Assembly: GCA_963556195.1 (NCBI GenBank)
Contig: OY744520.1
Span: 147,501 to 211,500 of the forward strand
DNA length: 64,000 nt
Reading direction: 5' to 3'
Origin: Sepiola atlantica
Taxonomy: Eukaryota > Mollusca > Cephalopoda > Sepiida > Sepiolidae
Both the position numbers and the translations under genes were made by a program. The notes beneath the pieces were generated by a model that worked only from the letters and a program-made list of their open reading frames with translations, had not been told where the DNA came from and made no database searches. This document shows, piece after piece, positions 32,040 through 42,600 of this stretch. Within the stretch, counting starts at the first letter, position 1, and every line of letters starts with the position of its first letter.

Positions 32040-32625
32040 AATGGTAATTAAACGCTTCAAGAAATTAACGATGGGCGATTAAAATAAATGTAATTCAAAG
32101 TCGTTAAAACGATTAAAAAGGAACAGCGTGAGATAAAAAGGGGGAGCAACGTTGCCCCAATTTCCTTCTGCCGTCACAAGGAAGCTTCATGAATGGCGAT
32201 AGAGACAGATTCCAAAATTTTCAAATCGGTTTTGAAGATTTAATTCACACTTTGGTACATAGCAGATTGGATTCGAAACTGAATAAGAGTAGAGAAATAT
32301 TCATTAATAATGATTACCTTGAGGACCTTATTAATGATTGCATTAACAAAAATGTGGTTGACTTCAAATTCACCAAAATATTTTATTTATTTGAAACTAC
32401 CTTGGATAGGGGGAAATAGTAAAAAAACTGGGTTAGAAAATTGTTGGAAGCATTATTAATTGCTTCTATTCCGTTTCCTTACGTTTTGTGTATTTTACAA
32501 GACACGATTTTCTTTCTTTTCGCAAGGATAGTGTGCCCTATACAAATTATAGTAATGTTGTTCACCAAATAAAATGCCAGTGTTATGCTGGTTATATAGG
32601 GCGTACTTCCTTGCATTTGCGGACC
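32040..32625 (+). pseudogene. Penelope-like thumb and GIY-YIG start, truncated
   Basis: Frame 32189-32419 reads GFEDLIHTLVHSRLDSKLNK then REIFINNDYLEDLINDCI, the PLE thumb signature. In another frame, SNVVHQIKCQCYAGYIGRTS (about 32555-32612) is the GIY-YIG entry. It stops abruptly at 32625 against the LTR-like repeat X. An inverted relative of the first part is at 55228-55625. Confidence 0.75.
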
Positions 32626-33021
32626 CGGCTCTGACTGCTACCAATGACGGTATTTACTTCCTTTTCACCGAAGGAAAGTGTGGCATAAGGCCGGAAGTGC
32701 GGAGAATCAAGCCAGACTTTCTGAAGAAAAGGGCAATCTGGCATTCTAAAAATAGCCTGGGCAGCCCCGTCGCCATCCCAACTCAGTGGGCCTCGTGCAG
32801 TAAGCAATAAACTAACTCCATCCCAAAGTTGGGATGCAATACCTGGGAGAGTGCAAGACCTAGGACTATCCATGGCAAAACCTCGGCCCGACAGATAAAA
32901 GACCACCGAAATGTTCTAGTTTCTGTCAGACTGATTGTCGAGATCGGATCCTCGACTGGTATGTATACCGACAACGAACGGAAAATGAATGCCGCTCGGG
33001 AGGTATTTGATTCCTTTCCAC
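32626..33021 (-). repeat. LTR-like repeat X, second half (interrupted by Gypsy insertion)
   Basis: Minus-strand order GAGGATCCGATCTCGACAA, CAGTCTGACAGAAACTAG, TCTGTCGGGCCGAGGTTTTG and GGTGAAAAGGAAGTAAATAC matches 53150-53465. With 35930-36375 it forms one repeat split by the Gypsy element at 33022-35929. Confidence 0.75.
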
Positions 33022-33403
33022 TGAAGTAATAACGAAGGTCCAACAAAACGCAAATCACTCTGGAGTAAAGTAAATACGAAGGTCCAAAGAAACGCAAATC
33101 ACTCTGTCCGTAGATCACAATGTCCTCTGTCAGCTTCCAAAGCAGATCTCTTCGTTCGTCACACGTGCACTTACGCCGTATTTCTTGAAGACGGTAAGAG
33201 ACCCGCTTTTATTAGACTGAGGCACACCTAATTTGCATGCGTGCAATGTGACTTCGCGAGACTCCACGTGAACCGTACGTAATAAAGGTTCACGGACGCC
33301 ATGTTGAATTCTTTTCCTTCATCCGCATCGCACAGGACAGACAAACACGAGGACGTTTCGCAGGTAAGCCGCCTTCACGTTCTCCACACTCCCCCCTGAT
33401 CTC

Positions 33404-34543
33404 ATGATCACAGAGATAGCAGGGAGGCATCTATCGCCTTCGCCGGTTGCTTCTTCGGAGCGGGACAACGCAAGCCTCATCTTCGTCTGGGTCTTCCTTG
33501 TGCACTCTGGTGAGGACCTCTTTGAGCATTGTATTGAGAGGGACGTCATGAGTTTTGTCATCCCATCCAGTGGTGACGTCGGAGGCTCTCCGCTTGATAA
33601 ACGCCACCGCAACACGAAGCCAGCCGCCACAGGAAGGTGTCCAAATAACTTTCCGCACAAGGAAAATACGTTTCGTCGTGTGACAACACAAGGCATGTCC
33701 GGGGTTTCATTTCCTCGTTTCCAATACAGAACGTCATCTTCCTCCCAGACCTGCAAACCAAATACCCGTGCGCCATCCCGTAGCCTTTCCGGTTTCTTTG
33801 CTGAGAAGGCTAAAGTTGTAGAGATGCTCCCTCACGCGCGCTGCAGATACAATTTCCTCGTCCACGTACACGTCATCAATATATGCAGATGTTGCCCGCT
33901 GAATGCGCTCATCCTTAGTCAGAATGGCGTCAACAATCATTTGCATAATTGATGGCGCCACATTAAGTCAAAATCCCGTGCGGGTTAGGCAATACCTTTT
34001 CCCCTTGATGAGCACCGGTTGATAGGGCCATAGTGATCTGTGTACACGCACTTGAAGGTATGCTTTGCGAAGATCCAGTAGAGATACATTAGATCCCGCT
34101 TGCCGCCATTCCCTCAACTTTTCAGTGCATACGTCCGCGCAAGCTGTAAAAGGGTCCACGTGCTCATTCAATTCCCGATAGTCGAGCACCGGCCTCACCC
34201 TCTGCTTGTTCTGTTGGATAACCGCCATTAACGGGATCAGGCACTTTGGGGGACCCAATTCCTTCTCTGAATAAGAAACTAGCCATCCATTACTAATCCA
34301 AGTTTGTAGTTCCTTGTCGTATTCTGCACGAGCTCCGGGGGGAATTTTGTATTCAGGCACCTTATTGCATAAATTCTCGGGTGGGTTCTCTTCCGACCAC
34401 TTCCAGGAGACTGTCCAGGACTTCGTGCGTTGGTCGAATTCCGCACAAAAATCAGGCTGTTCCAGCCTCATGGCTGCACTCAGAGCAAGGCCCGCTTTTG
34501 CGAAATGTACCCTACCCTCACCATCAATGCGTACACCACCCAA
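33404..34543 (-). pseudogene. Gypsy reverse transcriptase and RNase H remnant
   Basis: RT (33968-34543): PEYKIPPGARAEYDKELQTW, GPPKCLIPLMAVIQQNKQRV, RPVLDYRELNEHVDPF and SLLDLRKAYLQV. After a shift the catalytic box AYIDDVYVDEE lies at 33860-33890. RNase H lead-in: VWEEDDVLYWKRGNE, RRNVFSLCGKLFGHLPVAAG, then WDDKTHD in another frame. The enzyme would copy Gypsy RNA inside a gag particle. YIDD is intact but two or more frame breaks separate it from the upstream fingers and the RNase H. Confidence 0.85.
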
Positions 34544-34891
34544 TTACTTGATGACGTCCATTCCCAGGAGCAGGTCATAACCGAGCAGGTCACCGTTTAC
34601 AACCAAGGCTCGTACGGTTACTATGGGCCCATCGCCGACACCTGCGCGAATGATGCTAACGCCACAAGAGGCAATCGAGCCACCGCCAACCGTCAATACC
34701 GGGACACTTTCCTCATCCCATGCGTCACAGCATGCCTTGCGCACGAGGGTCTGCGTGCACCCGGTGTCTATTAGCGCGAAGCGCTCACGCCCGTTTACGC
34801 GCACGCTCACTGCGGGTAGCGCCTTATTTGGCGACGATCTGGGGAGAAGACTGGCGCTATAGCTTACTCCCCTTGCCCGTTTCCTGGACAA
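34544..34891 (-). CDS. Gypsy aspartic protease
   Basis: A 115-codon open frame with the active-site motif FALIDTGCTQTLV and the distal flap/hydrophobic motif GYDLLLGMDVI. Retroviral-type proteases dimerise to cleave gag-pol. It lies between the CCHC knuckles (34864 upward) and RT (34543 downward) and is not interrupted, but it overlaps gag by 28 bases in a different frame, consistent with frameshift expression or with decay. Confidence 0.75.
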   Translation of the reverse strand: MSRKRARGVSYSASLLPRSSPNKALPAVSVRVNGRERFALIDTGCTQTLVRKACCDAWDEESVPVLTVGGGSIASCGVSIIRAGVGDGPIVTVRALVVNGDLLGYDLLLGMDVIK

Positions 34892-35557
34892 CCTCTTGCC
34901 ACGTGACCCAGCTTGTTACACCGGTAGCAACGCACGCGTTTTAACGTTCCTCGATCGGGCGCGTCCTTTGCACCGCTGCAGTTTGAAAAATGGTTCGGCC
35001 CGCCACATTTTTTGCATCTTACGTCTTCTGTTGGTGGTGAAGACGCTTCCGCAGCTGCCGAAACCGGCTCTGTGTCCTCTGTCAAAATGTTTCGGGCTCT
35101 GGCCAACAACTCGTCAAGCCCAATCTCACTAAGTCTGGACGATGCTCGCAGCAGTCTGCTGGCGCTGTCTGGGAGTCCAGTCAAAAAAGCGCATCCCAGT
35201 ATTCGCTCGCTTGTTCCACCGAACGGCGCGGCTAGCCTCCTCAAATCGGCCAGGTAGACGTCCACAGTTTCATCTAGTCCAAGCCGCCGTTCGGTGAACT
35301 GCCTCCAGGCGACGAAAGGGCCCACAGCAAATGCTGCGTATAGCGCCTGCCTAACTTCCTCCAGGCCTGGTTCGTCTCCGAGCTGCTGATACACCGAATA
35401 TGCTCCTTTGGTCAGCCTCAGCGTGATGACCAGTGCAGGATCCTTTGTCTTGCAAAGTCTGCAGACGCGCTCGGCTTTCTACCACCACTCGACTACAGAG
35501 GATCCGGAGGGGGGAGCCGTCGAACTCGGGTATTAATCTCAAGTCGAATTTGTCCAT
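34864..35557 (-). pseudogene. Gypsy gag with two CCHC zinc knuckles
   Basis: A probable start at 35557 reads MDKFDLRLIPEFDGSP. After a shift near 35400-35500, the frame 34864-35394 carries FVAWRQFTERRLGLDETVDV, YLADLRRLAAPFGG and FLTGLPDSASRLLR, the capsid-like region. Two knuckles follow: CKKCGGPNHFSNC and CYRCNKLGHVARGC. Gag packages element RNA. It lies directly downstream of the 5' LTR on the minus strand. Confidence 0.8.
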
Positions 35558-35929
35558 GGCCGAAATAGCTTGAAGTAATAACGAAGGTTCAACAAAACGC
35601 AAATCATTCTGGAGTAAAAAACGAAGGTTCAAAGAAACGCAAATCACCCTGTCCGTAGATCACAAAGTCCTTTGTCAGCTTCCAAAGCAGATCTCTACGT
35701 TCGTCACACGTGCACTTACTTCGCATCGTTTTTCTTGAATACGGTAAGAGATTAGGCTGAGGCACACCTAATTTGCATGCGTGCAATGTGACTTCGCGAG
35801 ACTCCGCGTGGACCGTACGTAATAAAAGGTTCACGGACGCCATGTTAAATTCTTTTCCTTCATCCGCAGCGCACAGGACAGACAAACACGAGGACGTTTC
35901 GCAGGTAAGCCCCCTTCACGTTCCCCACA

Positions 35930-36375
35930 CCCACCACAGGAAGATGCGGCACAAGGCCGAAGGGTGTGGAGAATTAAGTCTATCCTCCTAAAATAAGAGC
36001 ACTCTGGCATTCTTAAAATACATTAGGCAGCCCACTCGATATTCCCCGGTCGGGATGCCTCGGGCCGTTAGCAATAATCTTACTCAACCCTAAAGAGGGA
36101 AGACAAGGACTACCAAATAGATACATCAACCCAAGCCACCGAAGTGTCCCAGTTTCTGCCGGACTTATATGTATACCGACAACTGATATGTATACCGACA
36201 ACGAACGGCAAATGCCTGTAGCCCGGAATGGCATTACGCTTAGTCGTAACCCTATTCATAGTGTATGAAGGAGTCCATCTATTGCCGAAATAGGGTAGAT
36301 CAACATCACACCATAACATTTTCAACTTATTTTTGGTCACGTAATGTTCGTTTATTATGTGGGTTGTTTCCGTAT
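35930..36375 (-). repeat. LTR-like repeat X, first half
   Basis: Minus-strand order TAATAAACGAAC, GTGACCAAAAATAAGTTG, GATCTACCCTATTTCGGCAA, GGGTTACGACTAAGCGTAAT, then GCATCTTCCTGTGGTGGG at the Gypsy junction. It matches 52660-53100 in the opposite orientation. Confidence 0.75.
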
Positions 36376-36397
36376 TCAAGGAATTTTCCTGAAGATT

Positions 36398-36960
36398 TCT
36401 GCTTTTGTTATTATGTCAATGCGTAGTGTGGTCTCAATCATACCTTTGATTCCAATTTTTTCTAGTTATTTTTTCCATGGTTTTCGGGGTTTTTCATACT
36501 GTTGACACAATTATTTGTACCATTTCGTTTAGTTCTCTGGCAAGTTCCGTGTATCTACTTCGTTTTTCTTTTCTATTCAATATTCGTCATGTGCACTGCT
36601 GAGACAGCAACATCTACTATTTGGCAATATTTTCCTTTCTTGTAGACTTCATCACGTCCTTTCTCAATGATTGGATGAGTTTGTTTGTACCTCCATGTTT
36701 CAGAGGATCTTGTGCTTTTCATTTTCCACTACTGTCTCCAGTTTGTGTCTGCACTATTTGTCTGCATGCGCAAAGTGCATACGTTTAATTAGTTCCCAGT
36801 GGACTGCCTTTCCCAAGAAGTAGTGTCTACTTGCTGTATTAATTTTGGGCTAGTTTACTGCATTCGCTTATGTGACTGACCGTTTTGTTTCTTTGTCCAC
36901 AGAATTGAAATTTACTGTTTTCCAGGGATTTCTCAATTTTAGTTTTACTTATCTATCCTT
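36398..36960 (-). pseudogene. LINE C-terminal tail (family distinct from CR1/Jockey-like copies)
   Basis: Reverse complement of 50100-50665 by eye. On the minus strand it holds broken frames for a C-x2-C-like/H-x-S-E-C stretch (CGQRN-T--HISEC), SKLAQN and a KIDVAVSA-like segment, the usual end of several LINE pol proteins. No enzyme domain remains. Confidence 0.6.
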
Positions 36961-37164
36961 TTTGTTTCCAGTTTCGCTGCTCCCAATTTTGTTCTTTCTA
37001 TGTTATGAGTTATATGTGTTTTCTTAGTTTCGTTTTGTATCATCATATTCTATATTTACCAGTCTTCCGCTCATATCTCCTTTTCATGTAAAGTCGGCCA
37101 ATATCACCATCTGTGCATTGGCTATCGTCATTAATTTCCGAGTCATCTGGTCCAGGTGCATGAG

Positions 37165-37202
<38 letters not shown>

Positions 37203-37479
37203 TATTTTTATTATCATTATTATTTTTATTATTATTAACAACAACTGAGAGTTCTCACACAACTGCTGATGAGTGACATTTCGGTGGTTTTCTCTGGGTT
37301 TCCCTAGATTTCCATAACACTACGTTCTATTCCAATGTTATTATAACTCACTTGATGTTTTCGCTCCATATTGTACCGGTGATTTTTCGCTAATAACAAG
37401 CTGGTTTCTTCCCTTCCACATCAGTCTTTACACTCTTATCAATGCTACCAAATTGAGGCATAACCACGCAAGACAGATT
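36961..37479. other. gene-free interval with (ATC)n
   Basis: An (ATC)n array of about 13 units lies at 37163-37203, followed by ATT-rich DNA. I see nothing else. Confidence 0.6.
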
Positions 37480-38831
37480 GTATTTTTTTATCATAGTTCA
37501 CCCAAAACAAGGTAGGCAGCCACTGTAGAAGTAAGGGGCTACTGAGAATTAGGGTGTCATTTTCTGGGTCATCCTGAGTTGAAAGCTATGCAGCAACATA
37601 GTTTTCAATTTATGCATGTCGGTACAGTCGGGGAAACAGGAAGCAGGGATGGAGTTCCCAACGCCAGCAGAACGAGGAAAGAAGCTATTGAAGTAGAAAA
37701 TCTCCGGCATCTAGGGGCCACCACAGTGAATGTATTCGACTTATCTGATTGTCAGGTTGGTTCAGTGTTTTTACGTCGACGGAGCACTAAAGCAGCAAGT
37801 TCATCAGAGCATAATCCATTGAAGTATTCATAAAACAGGCACAAAGATGCAACATTGCAGCAATGGGACAGGGGCTGAGTGGGACTAGTGGATGATGCAC
37901 GATCCTAGATGTAGCAACAATACACCATGTATTGGCGGACGGTGGATTTTTGTAGAGATATAGGATAATGTCAGGTGTGAGAAGTTTACTAGTACGGTAG
38001 AGGTAGGGTGTTATTTGCCATGTCAATCAATGGTTGAAGAGGTTTCTTTTAGTTATTGAAATAAAATGAGATTTGTCTATGCATCATTCTATGTTACCAT
38101 CCATTTATCACCCTATTTCACTACAGAACGGAGGCCAATTTCTGAGGATTCAGCCATTGCCTCGGACATGTGCGCGTCCGTTTTGCCCACAAGACGAGAG
38201 TAGAGCATGGTGTCGTCAGCAAATATACCCATTTCAGACTCAATGCCATCAGGAAGGACTTTATGAAAATCAGGAACAGTAAGGGACCAAGGATTGATCC
38301 CTGGAGTACACCAGCATTTATGTCATGTTGCTTTGATGAACGGCCATCGAGAACAACCTGTATTTTTCTTTTGGTTAGGAAGGATCGAATTATATTAAAT
38401 ATTTGGCCGGTAATACCATATGAGTGCAGTTTTTTTTATGCCATAACCTTGTAAAAGGCTTTTGATATCTCAAGCGCTATCGCACTAGCTTCACCTGCCT
38501 TGTCTAGTGTATGGTATATTCGTTCAGAGATGACTGTTGGGATATATACAATAGATCGTGCTTGCTAAAATCTATACTGACAGTTGAAAGAAGTTTAGCG
38601 TTAACGAAGTCCCGGACTATCACTAGATTTATTAAGGATTCAAAGATTTTAGAAAAGATGGGGAGTAGACTTATGGGGCGATTATTCTGAGGATCAGTTC
38701 TACGCCAGAATTCTTAAAGACTAGTACCACAGAGACAATTATTCAACTATCAAGCAAGATTCAGCTAGACATTTGTTCCAGAGTTTGGAGAGGACAGGGG
38801 GCAGTCAGTAGAGCATTTCTTTATTACTATT
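37480..38831 (-). pseudogene. CR1/Jockey-like LINE, RT and 3' end (antisense copy, part 1)
   Basis: The 3' end is at about 37480 (reverse complement of TTGTTTTGGGTGAACTATG plus A tract). On the minus strand, the frames include VPRCRR-type tail residues, then RT pieces corresponding to VLDGRSSK and the region parallel to 51100-51640. Numerous stops. A 200-bp solo LTR interrupts the element at 38832-39031, and it resumes at 39032. Confidence 0.75.
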
Positions 38832-39031
38832 TGTTGTGAAGTTGTTCCACAGTAAATAATAAATAAAGGAAGTCAATTCGAGGATTGGTTTAACAAGTGT
38901 ATTAACAAAGTAAGAAAGTGACTAGCTCTTGGCTAGACAGTTACAAGGTGGTGCTTTGTCTTCTGGTGACTCGCACTATTTATAGTGACAACCGGTGTTG
39001 TTTCTCCTGTGTAAGAACGGCCGGTGTAACA
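38832..39031 (+). mobile_element. 200-bp solo LTR (copy 2) with 5-bp target duplication
   Basis: Starts TGTTGTGAAG, ends GGTGTAACA, and is flanked by CTATT on both sides (38827-38831 and 39032-39036). It is near-identical to 6227-6426 over all 200 bp, differing at roughly ten positions. It sits inside a dead LINE, so it is younger than that LINE insertion. Confidence 0.88.
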
Positions 39032-40490
39032 CTATTACAGGTATAAAATCAGTCCCACAAGCTTTACAGGTTTTTCATGATGTCTAGGACCTGAGATGGG
39101 GTGATGACCAGGTTTTCAAGTGTTGCTTCGATCCGCGATGGGAATTTAGGGAGGGGTGGTGTGCTGAGTCCAATGGGCAAGTAGTTCAGCCTTATCAGTT
39201 GCCGTGCAAACAACATCATTGTGGTTTGATAGCGGGGGAATTGTTGATTGTCCATTGTTCATCACACTATTGTAGACTTTTCAGAAATCGCGAGTACCTA
39301 GTTTCTGTGACTGAATGCGTTGTCTGGTTATTTTTGTATATCTTGTATTTTCTTCAACTATCACTACTTTACAATTATTTATTGACTCTATAAATTTATG
39401 TCTATTTGCAGTTGACTTATGACGGGCGAATTGTCGGAATGCTTGCTGCATCAGTGCAATAGCAGCTGCACACTCCGAGGTGAACTATTAAGGAGAGTGG
39501 GGTTTACTAAATAATTTTCGCAAGGGGACATAAGCTTCAATGCCTACTTTGACCCAATCAGGTTACTCATTTGTGCACTTATCAGCAGGGAGTTAGAAGG
39601 TTTCACTCCATGGAACATCGCTGATGTGATCTCTGATAGAATCAAAATCAGCCTGCTCGTAGTATCTCGTCGTTTTGGGCAACGGCTCATCAGCTTTGGG
39701 ACGAGTTTTTAGGGTGATATCAATCTTTACAACAATGTGATCGGCGTTCTCGAGCGGACTATGGGCATTCGTCACACAAGCCTTGAGCAGTGAGGTCAAG
39801 AACACGCCGCGAAATCAGGCTTGCTGGTCCACACGGTCAGGGAGGTGTGTCGGGAAAGTGACAGTCTGTGAGAGGGAGTGAGCTAAGGTGAAATTATACG
39901 TAGAGTTACCAGCTTCGTCAGTACAGCTGGAAAATCCCAACCAGTCACGGTGGTGTGCATTAAAATCCCCAAATACATGTATTTGGACATTCGAGTTGAC
40001 TGAGAGTGCTGTATTTATGCTTTCAATGACAGAGTTACGCAGAGTACAGTTCTGTGTCGAAGGAGAACGGTATAAGAAATATAAATATAGTTTATGTTCT
40101 CTAGTCAATGAGAAGGAGTTCAAGACATAAACTTCTAGCCCGTGCATATGTTTGTCAGAGTCTTTACAGTAGAGTGGAAGGTAATCAGTCACGTCAAAGT
40201 GGTGAGAGGAGATTGAGGATTGAATGTTTGTTTCACTTAGTGCTACGATATCCGGGGTGTATGTCAAGAAAGAGTGTACGTCGTTGATGTTGGTTCTAAG
40301 TCCCCGGATATTTGTGCGTGCCTGTTTGGTGTCAATAAGCTCACACAACCAGTCCATCGGGGTTGTGGCCTTGGGAAACTCCACCATGGATAACTGTAAA
40401 TTCCCTTCCCAGGCGCGACATGGAATGTACAGTTACCCACGACATCATGCAACTGTGGACGGAGCATCCGTTCTTAGCGCTACCTAAGAG
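39032..40490 (-). pseudogene. CR1/Jockey-like LINE endonuclease and RT start (antisense copy, part 2)
   Basis: Minus-strand frames: RTNIRGLRTNINDVHSFLTY, TPDIVALSETNI, YFLYRSPSTQNC and IHVFGDFNAHHRDWLGFSS (39815-40387) are APE-type endonuclease blocks with the SET and GDFN-H--W signatures. 39593-39805 reads AHSPLENADHIVVKIDI (S-H-x2 region replaced), then 39064-39255 has LATENLVITP-like pre-RT residues. It continues into part 1 beyond the solo LTR. The endonuclease would nick target DNA. Stops and a frame change after DRVDQQA make it inactive. Confidence 0.8.
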
Positions 40491-40554
40491 TTAGGGATCC
40501 TATACTTGGAAGCAGCAGCCAGACAAACTGTCTTACCTGTACCCTCAACCCGTC

Positions 40555-40884
40555 AGAACAAGAGCGACGTAAATTCAATAGACCAACCCGACAATCAGCC
40601 AAATCTGATCGATTCACTGTGGAGGTCCCCACATGCTGAGGAGCTTTCTACTTCAATAGCTTCTTTCCTCGTGCTGCCGGCCTCTGGAACTCCCTCTCTG
40701 CTCGCTTTTTTCTCGACTGTACTGACTTGCAGAAATTTAAAACTAATGTAAACAGACATCTCGCTGCAAAGCTCCCAACTTAGGATGACCCCCAAAATCT
40801 ACACCCTATTTCTCAGTAGCCTCTTACGTCTACAGTGGCGGCCTGTCTTGTTTGGGGTAAACTATGTTAAAAAAGACTAGTCAT
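40555..40884 (+). pseudogene. CR1/Jockey-like LINE, 3' end (inverted relative to the previous copy)
   Basis: GACGTAAATTCAATAGACCA, CACTGTGGAGGTCCCCA, CTTCTTTCCTCGTGCTGC, then AATGTAAACAGACATCTCGC and CTTGTTTGGGGTAAACTATG. About 330 bp only. It stands tail-out next to the 5' side of the antisense copy. Confidence 0.8.
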
Positions 40885-42065
40885 GTGAGACTTAGTGACG
40901 AAACAACTTTCCCCAAGTTTCCCAGATAGAGGGAAAGAGAGGCGGCGTTCATTTTCCTAGTCAGGAAACAAGGCCAAGCACTGGATGTCTTTGAGGCGTC
41001 CCAAGCTAGTAACTCTGCGCCTGGCTTCTAGACAGAGAAGGAGTGCGATAGTCGGACGATAGGCAGAGTCCATCTACTCATTCAGCAATTTTAAGTTTGC
41101 AAGCCGGATATTTTGTTCGAGACTCCAGCTCTAAGAAGGTTGTCGATGAAGACGATGTAGCCTCCCACCCCACGGTTTGCTGCCAAGACGTGAGTGGTCA
41201 GTAGTACGGTTTTTTATCAGAGTTTTTCGTTTCCTTGATGGATGACCTGACAAAGTCTACGGCTTCATCTCATCGAGAGGAGATTAGCCTGCGTCTGTGT
41301 ACTAGTCGGGTATTTCAGAGACCCCGCAGGTTAAAAAAAACTTCCATATATATATATGTATATGTATATGTATATATGTAGATGGAATAAGTTTAAACGG
41401 CACCTCCCAGAGCTAATAGAAGATGTAAGATGGGTTCTCCTCTACTAAGGAAGAATTAGATGGTAGGATGGGAAGGAGGCTGCTTAATGGTGTCGTGAAT
41501 ATGTCAGTGTTTTTTCTTTTCTTATGCAAATCGACTTTATGAATTAGAATTCGAATTAAAACTGAAATATCACAATTCAGTTAAAGAAATCTTAGCGGAT
41601 TCAAACAGCCGAAACAGTTTATAGACATTTTTCTATATTCTTTCGCGTTGCGGAGAGCAAAAAAGAAAGTCAATTAAAGAAAACTAGAATAAAAAAATAA
41701 ACAATAATAAAAAATAGTAAGAAATCAACAAGTTATTAATTATTAGTAAGACACCCCCCAATTTATTTTTAACTTATAGATACTATCCGGGGAGTTAATT
41801 CCACTATGGATAAAGAAGCATGCGTGGATACATACTGCAGATATACACAACATTTCCAAAAGCTTAAATATTGAGGATTCACACCCGGATGCCGTTCTCT
41901 CTTATACCCAAGACAAATTCAATTTAATCCATAAATTGGACCCTGACAAGGAATATTACTTCGAGGCCAAATCGTAGTAATGGCAAGAATATAATCTCCT
42001 GAATTGGGGATTAACCACCGGATAGTGTCATGTCATATTCAAGAGGTTTAATATTTAATCCGACA
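40885..42065. other. stretch without an identifiable gene
   Basis: No domain-bearing frame. A short TA/TATG patch lies at 41345-41380. Otherwise nothing recognised. Confidence 0.4.
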
Positions 42066-42600
42066 CTTACTATCACTCTAGATCAAATGTGTAACTGAGG
42101 AAAATGTCAATCCACACAACTTATAGACGATAAATTAGAACCTCACCACGTTTTATCAAAAAGGTTATTTTCTTAGTGTTTTATCAAAAATGTTTTTCTC
42201 TCAATGCGTATACGAACAATTTTCTTCTCTCCCGGTTTTATCAAAAATAATTTCTCTCACTGTTGTATCAAAAGTGTTTTTTCATCAAAAATAATTTTAT
42301 CAAAATATCGTGAAGGGATTTGTAAAAAAGAAACATTTTTCAAGATGCGTCCATTAAATCTTCACATTTAGTGATGAAAATACTATTTACTATCTCTATA
42401 TTTATATAGTTAGATGCTTATATATACATATATAAATAAATATATATATATATAGAGAGAGGCAGATAGAGAGACAGAGACAGGGTAATCTCCTAAACTA
42501 ATGAACGGATCATTATGAAATTTGCAATATATATTTTAAGCAATACGGTGAGTAACATGGGCACATTATTTTGGTTTTCATGCAGTTTTCGGACTGGGAT
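42066..42600 (+). repeat. repeat Z copy 2 followed by repeat R2 copy 2
   Basis: 42066-42450 matches 25826-26748 minus its ~560-bp insertion, including the TTTATCAAAAA minisatellite. 42483-42540 (CAGGGTAATCTCCTAAACTA) matches 23683. Confidence 0.75.

Larger units (their letters stand above)
33022..35929 (-). mobile_element. Gypsy-type retrotransposon with both LTRs, integrase lost
   Basis: Two LTRs, 33022-33388 (3') and 35571-35929 (5'), share TG...CA ends (TGTGGRGAACGTGAAGG ... ATTACTTCA) and differ by small indels. The flanks TCCAC and CCCAC agree at four of five bases. Between them, on the minus strand, lie gag, protease, RT and start of RNase H. The integrase is deleted, so RNase H runs almost directly into the polypurine tract ATCAGGGGGGAG. 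The host sequence on both sides is repeat X; an uninterrupted X copy at 53.1 kb shows the empty site. Confidence 0.85.

Noticed and set aside
33404..33952. 182-codon plus-strand frame
   Set aside because: Shadow of the minus-strand Gypsy RT/RNase H.
37263..37280. CTGATGAGTGACA as a hammerhead core
   Set aside because: There is no GAAA partner at stem II distance on either side.
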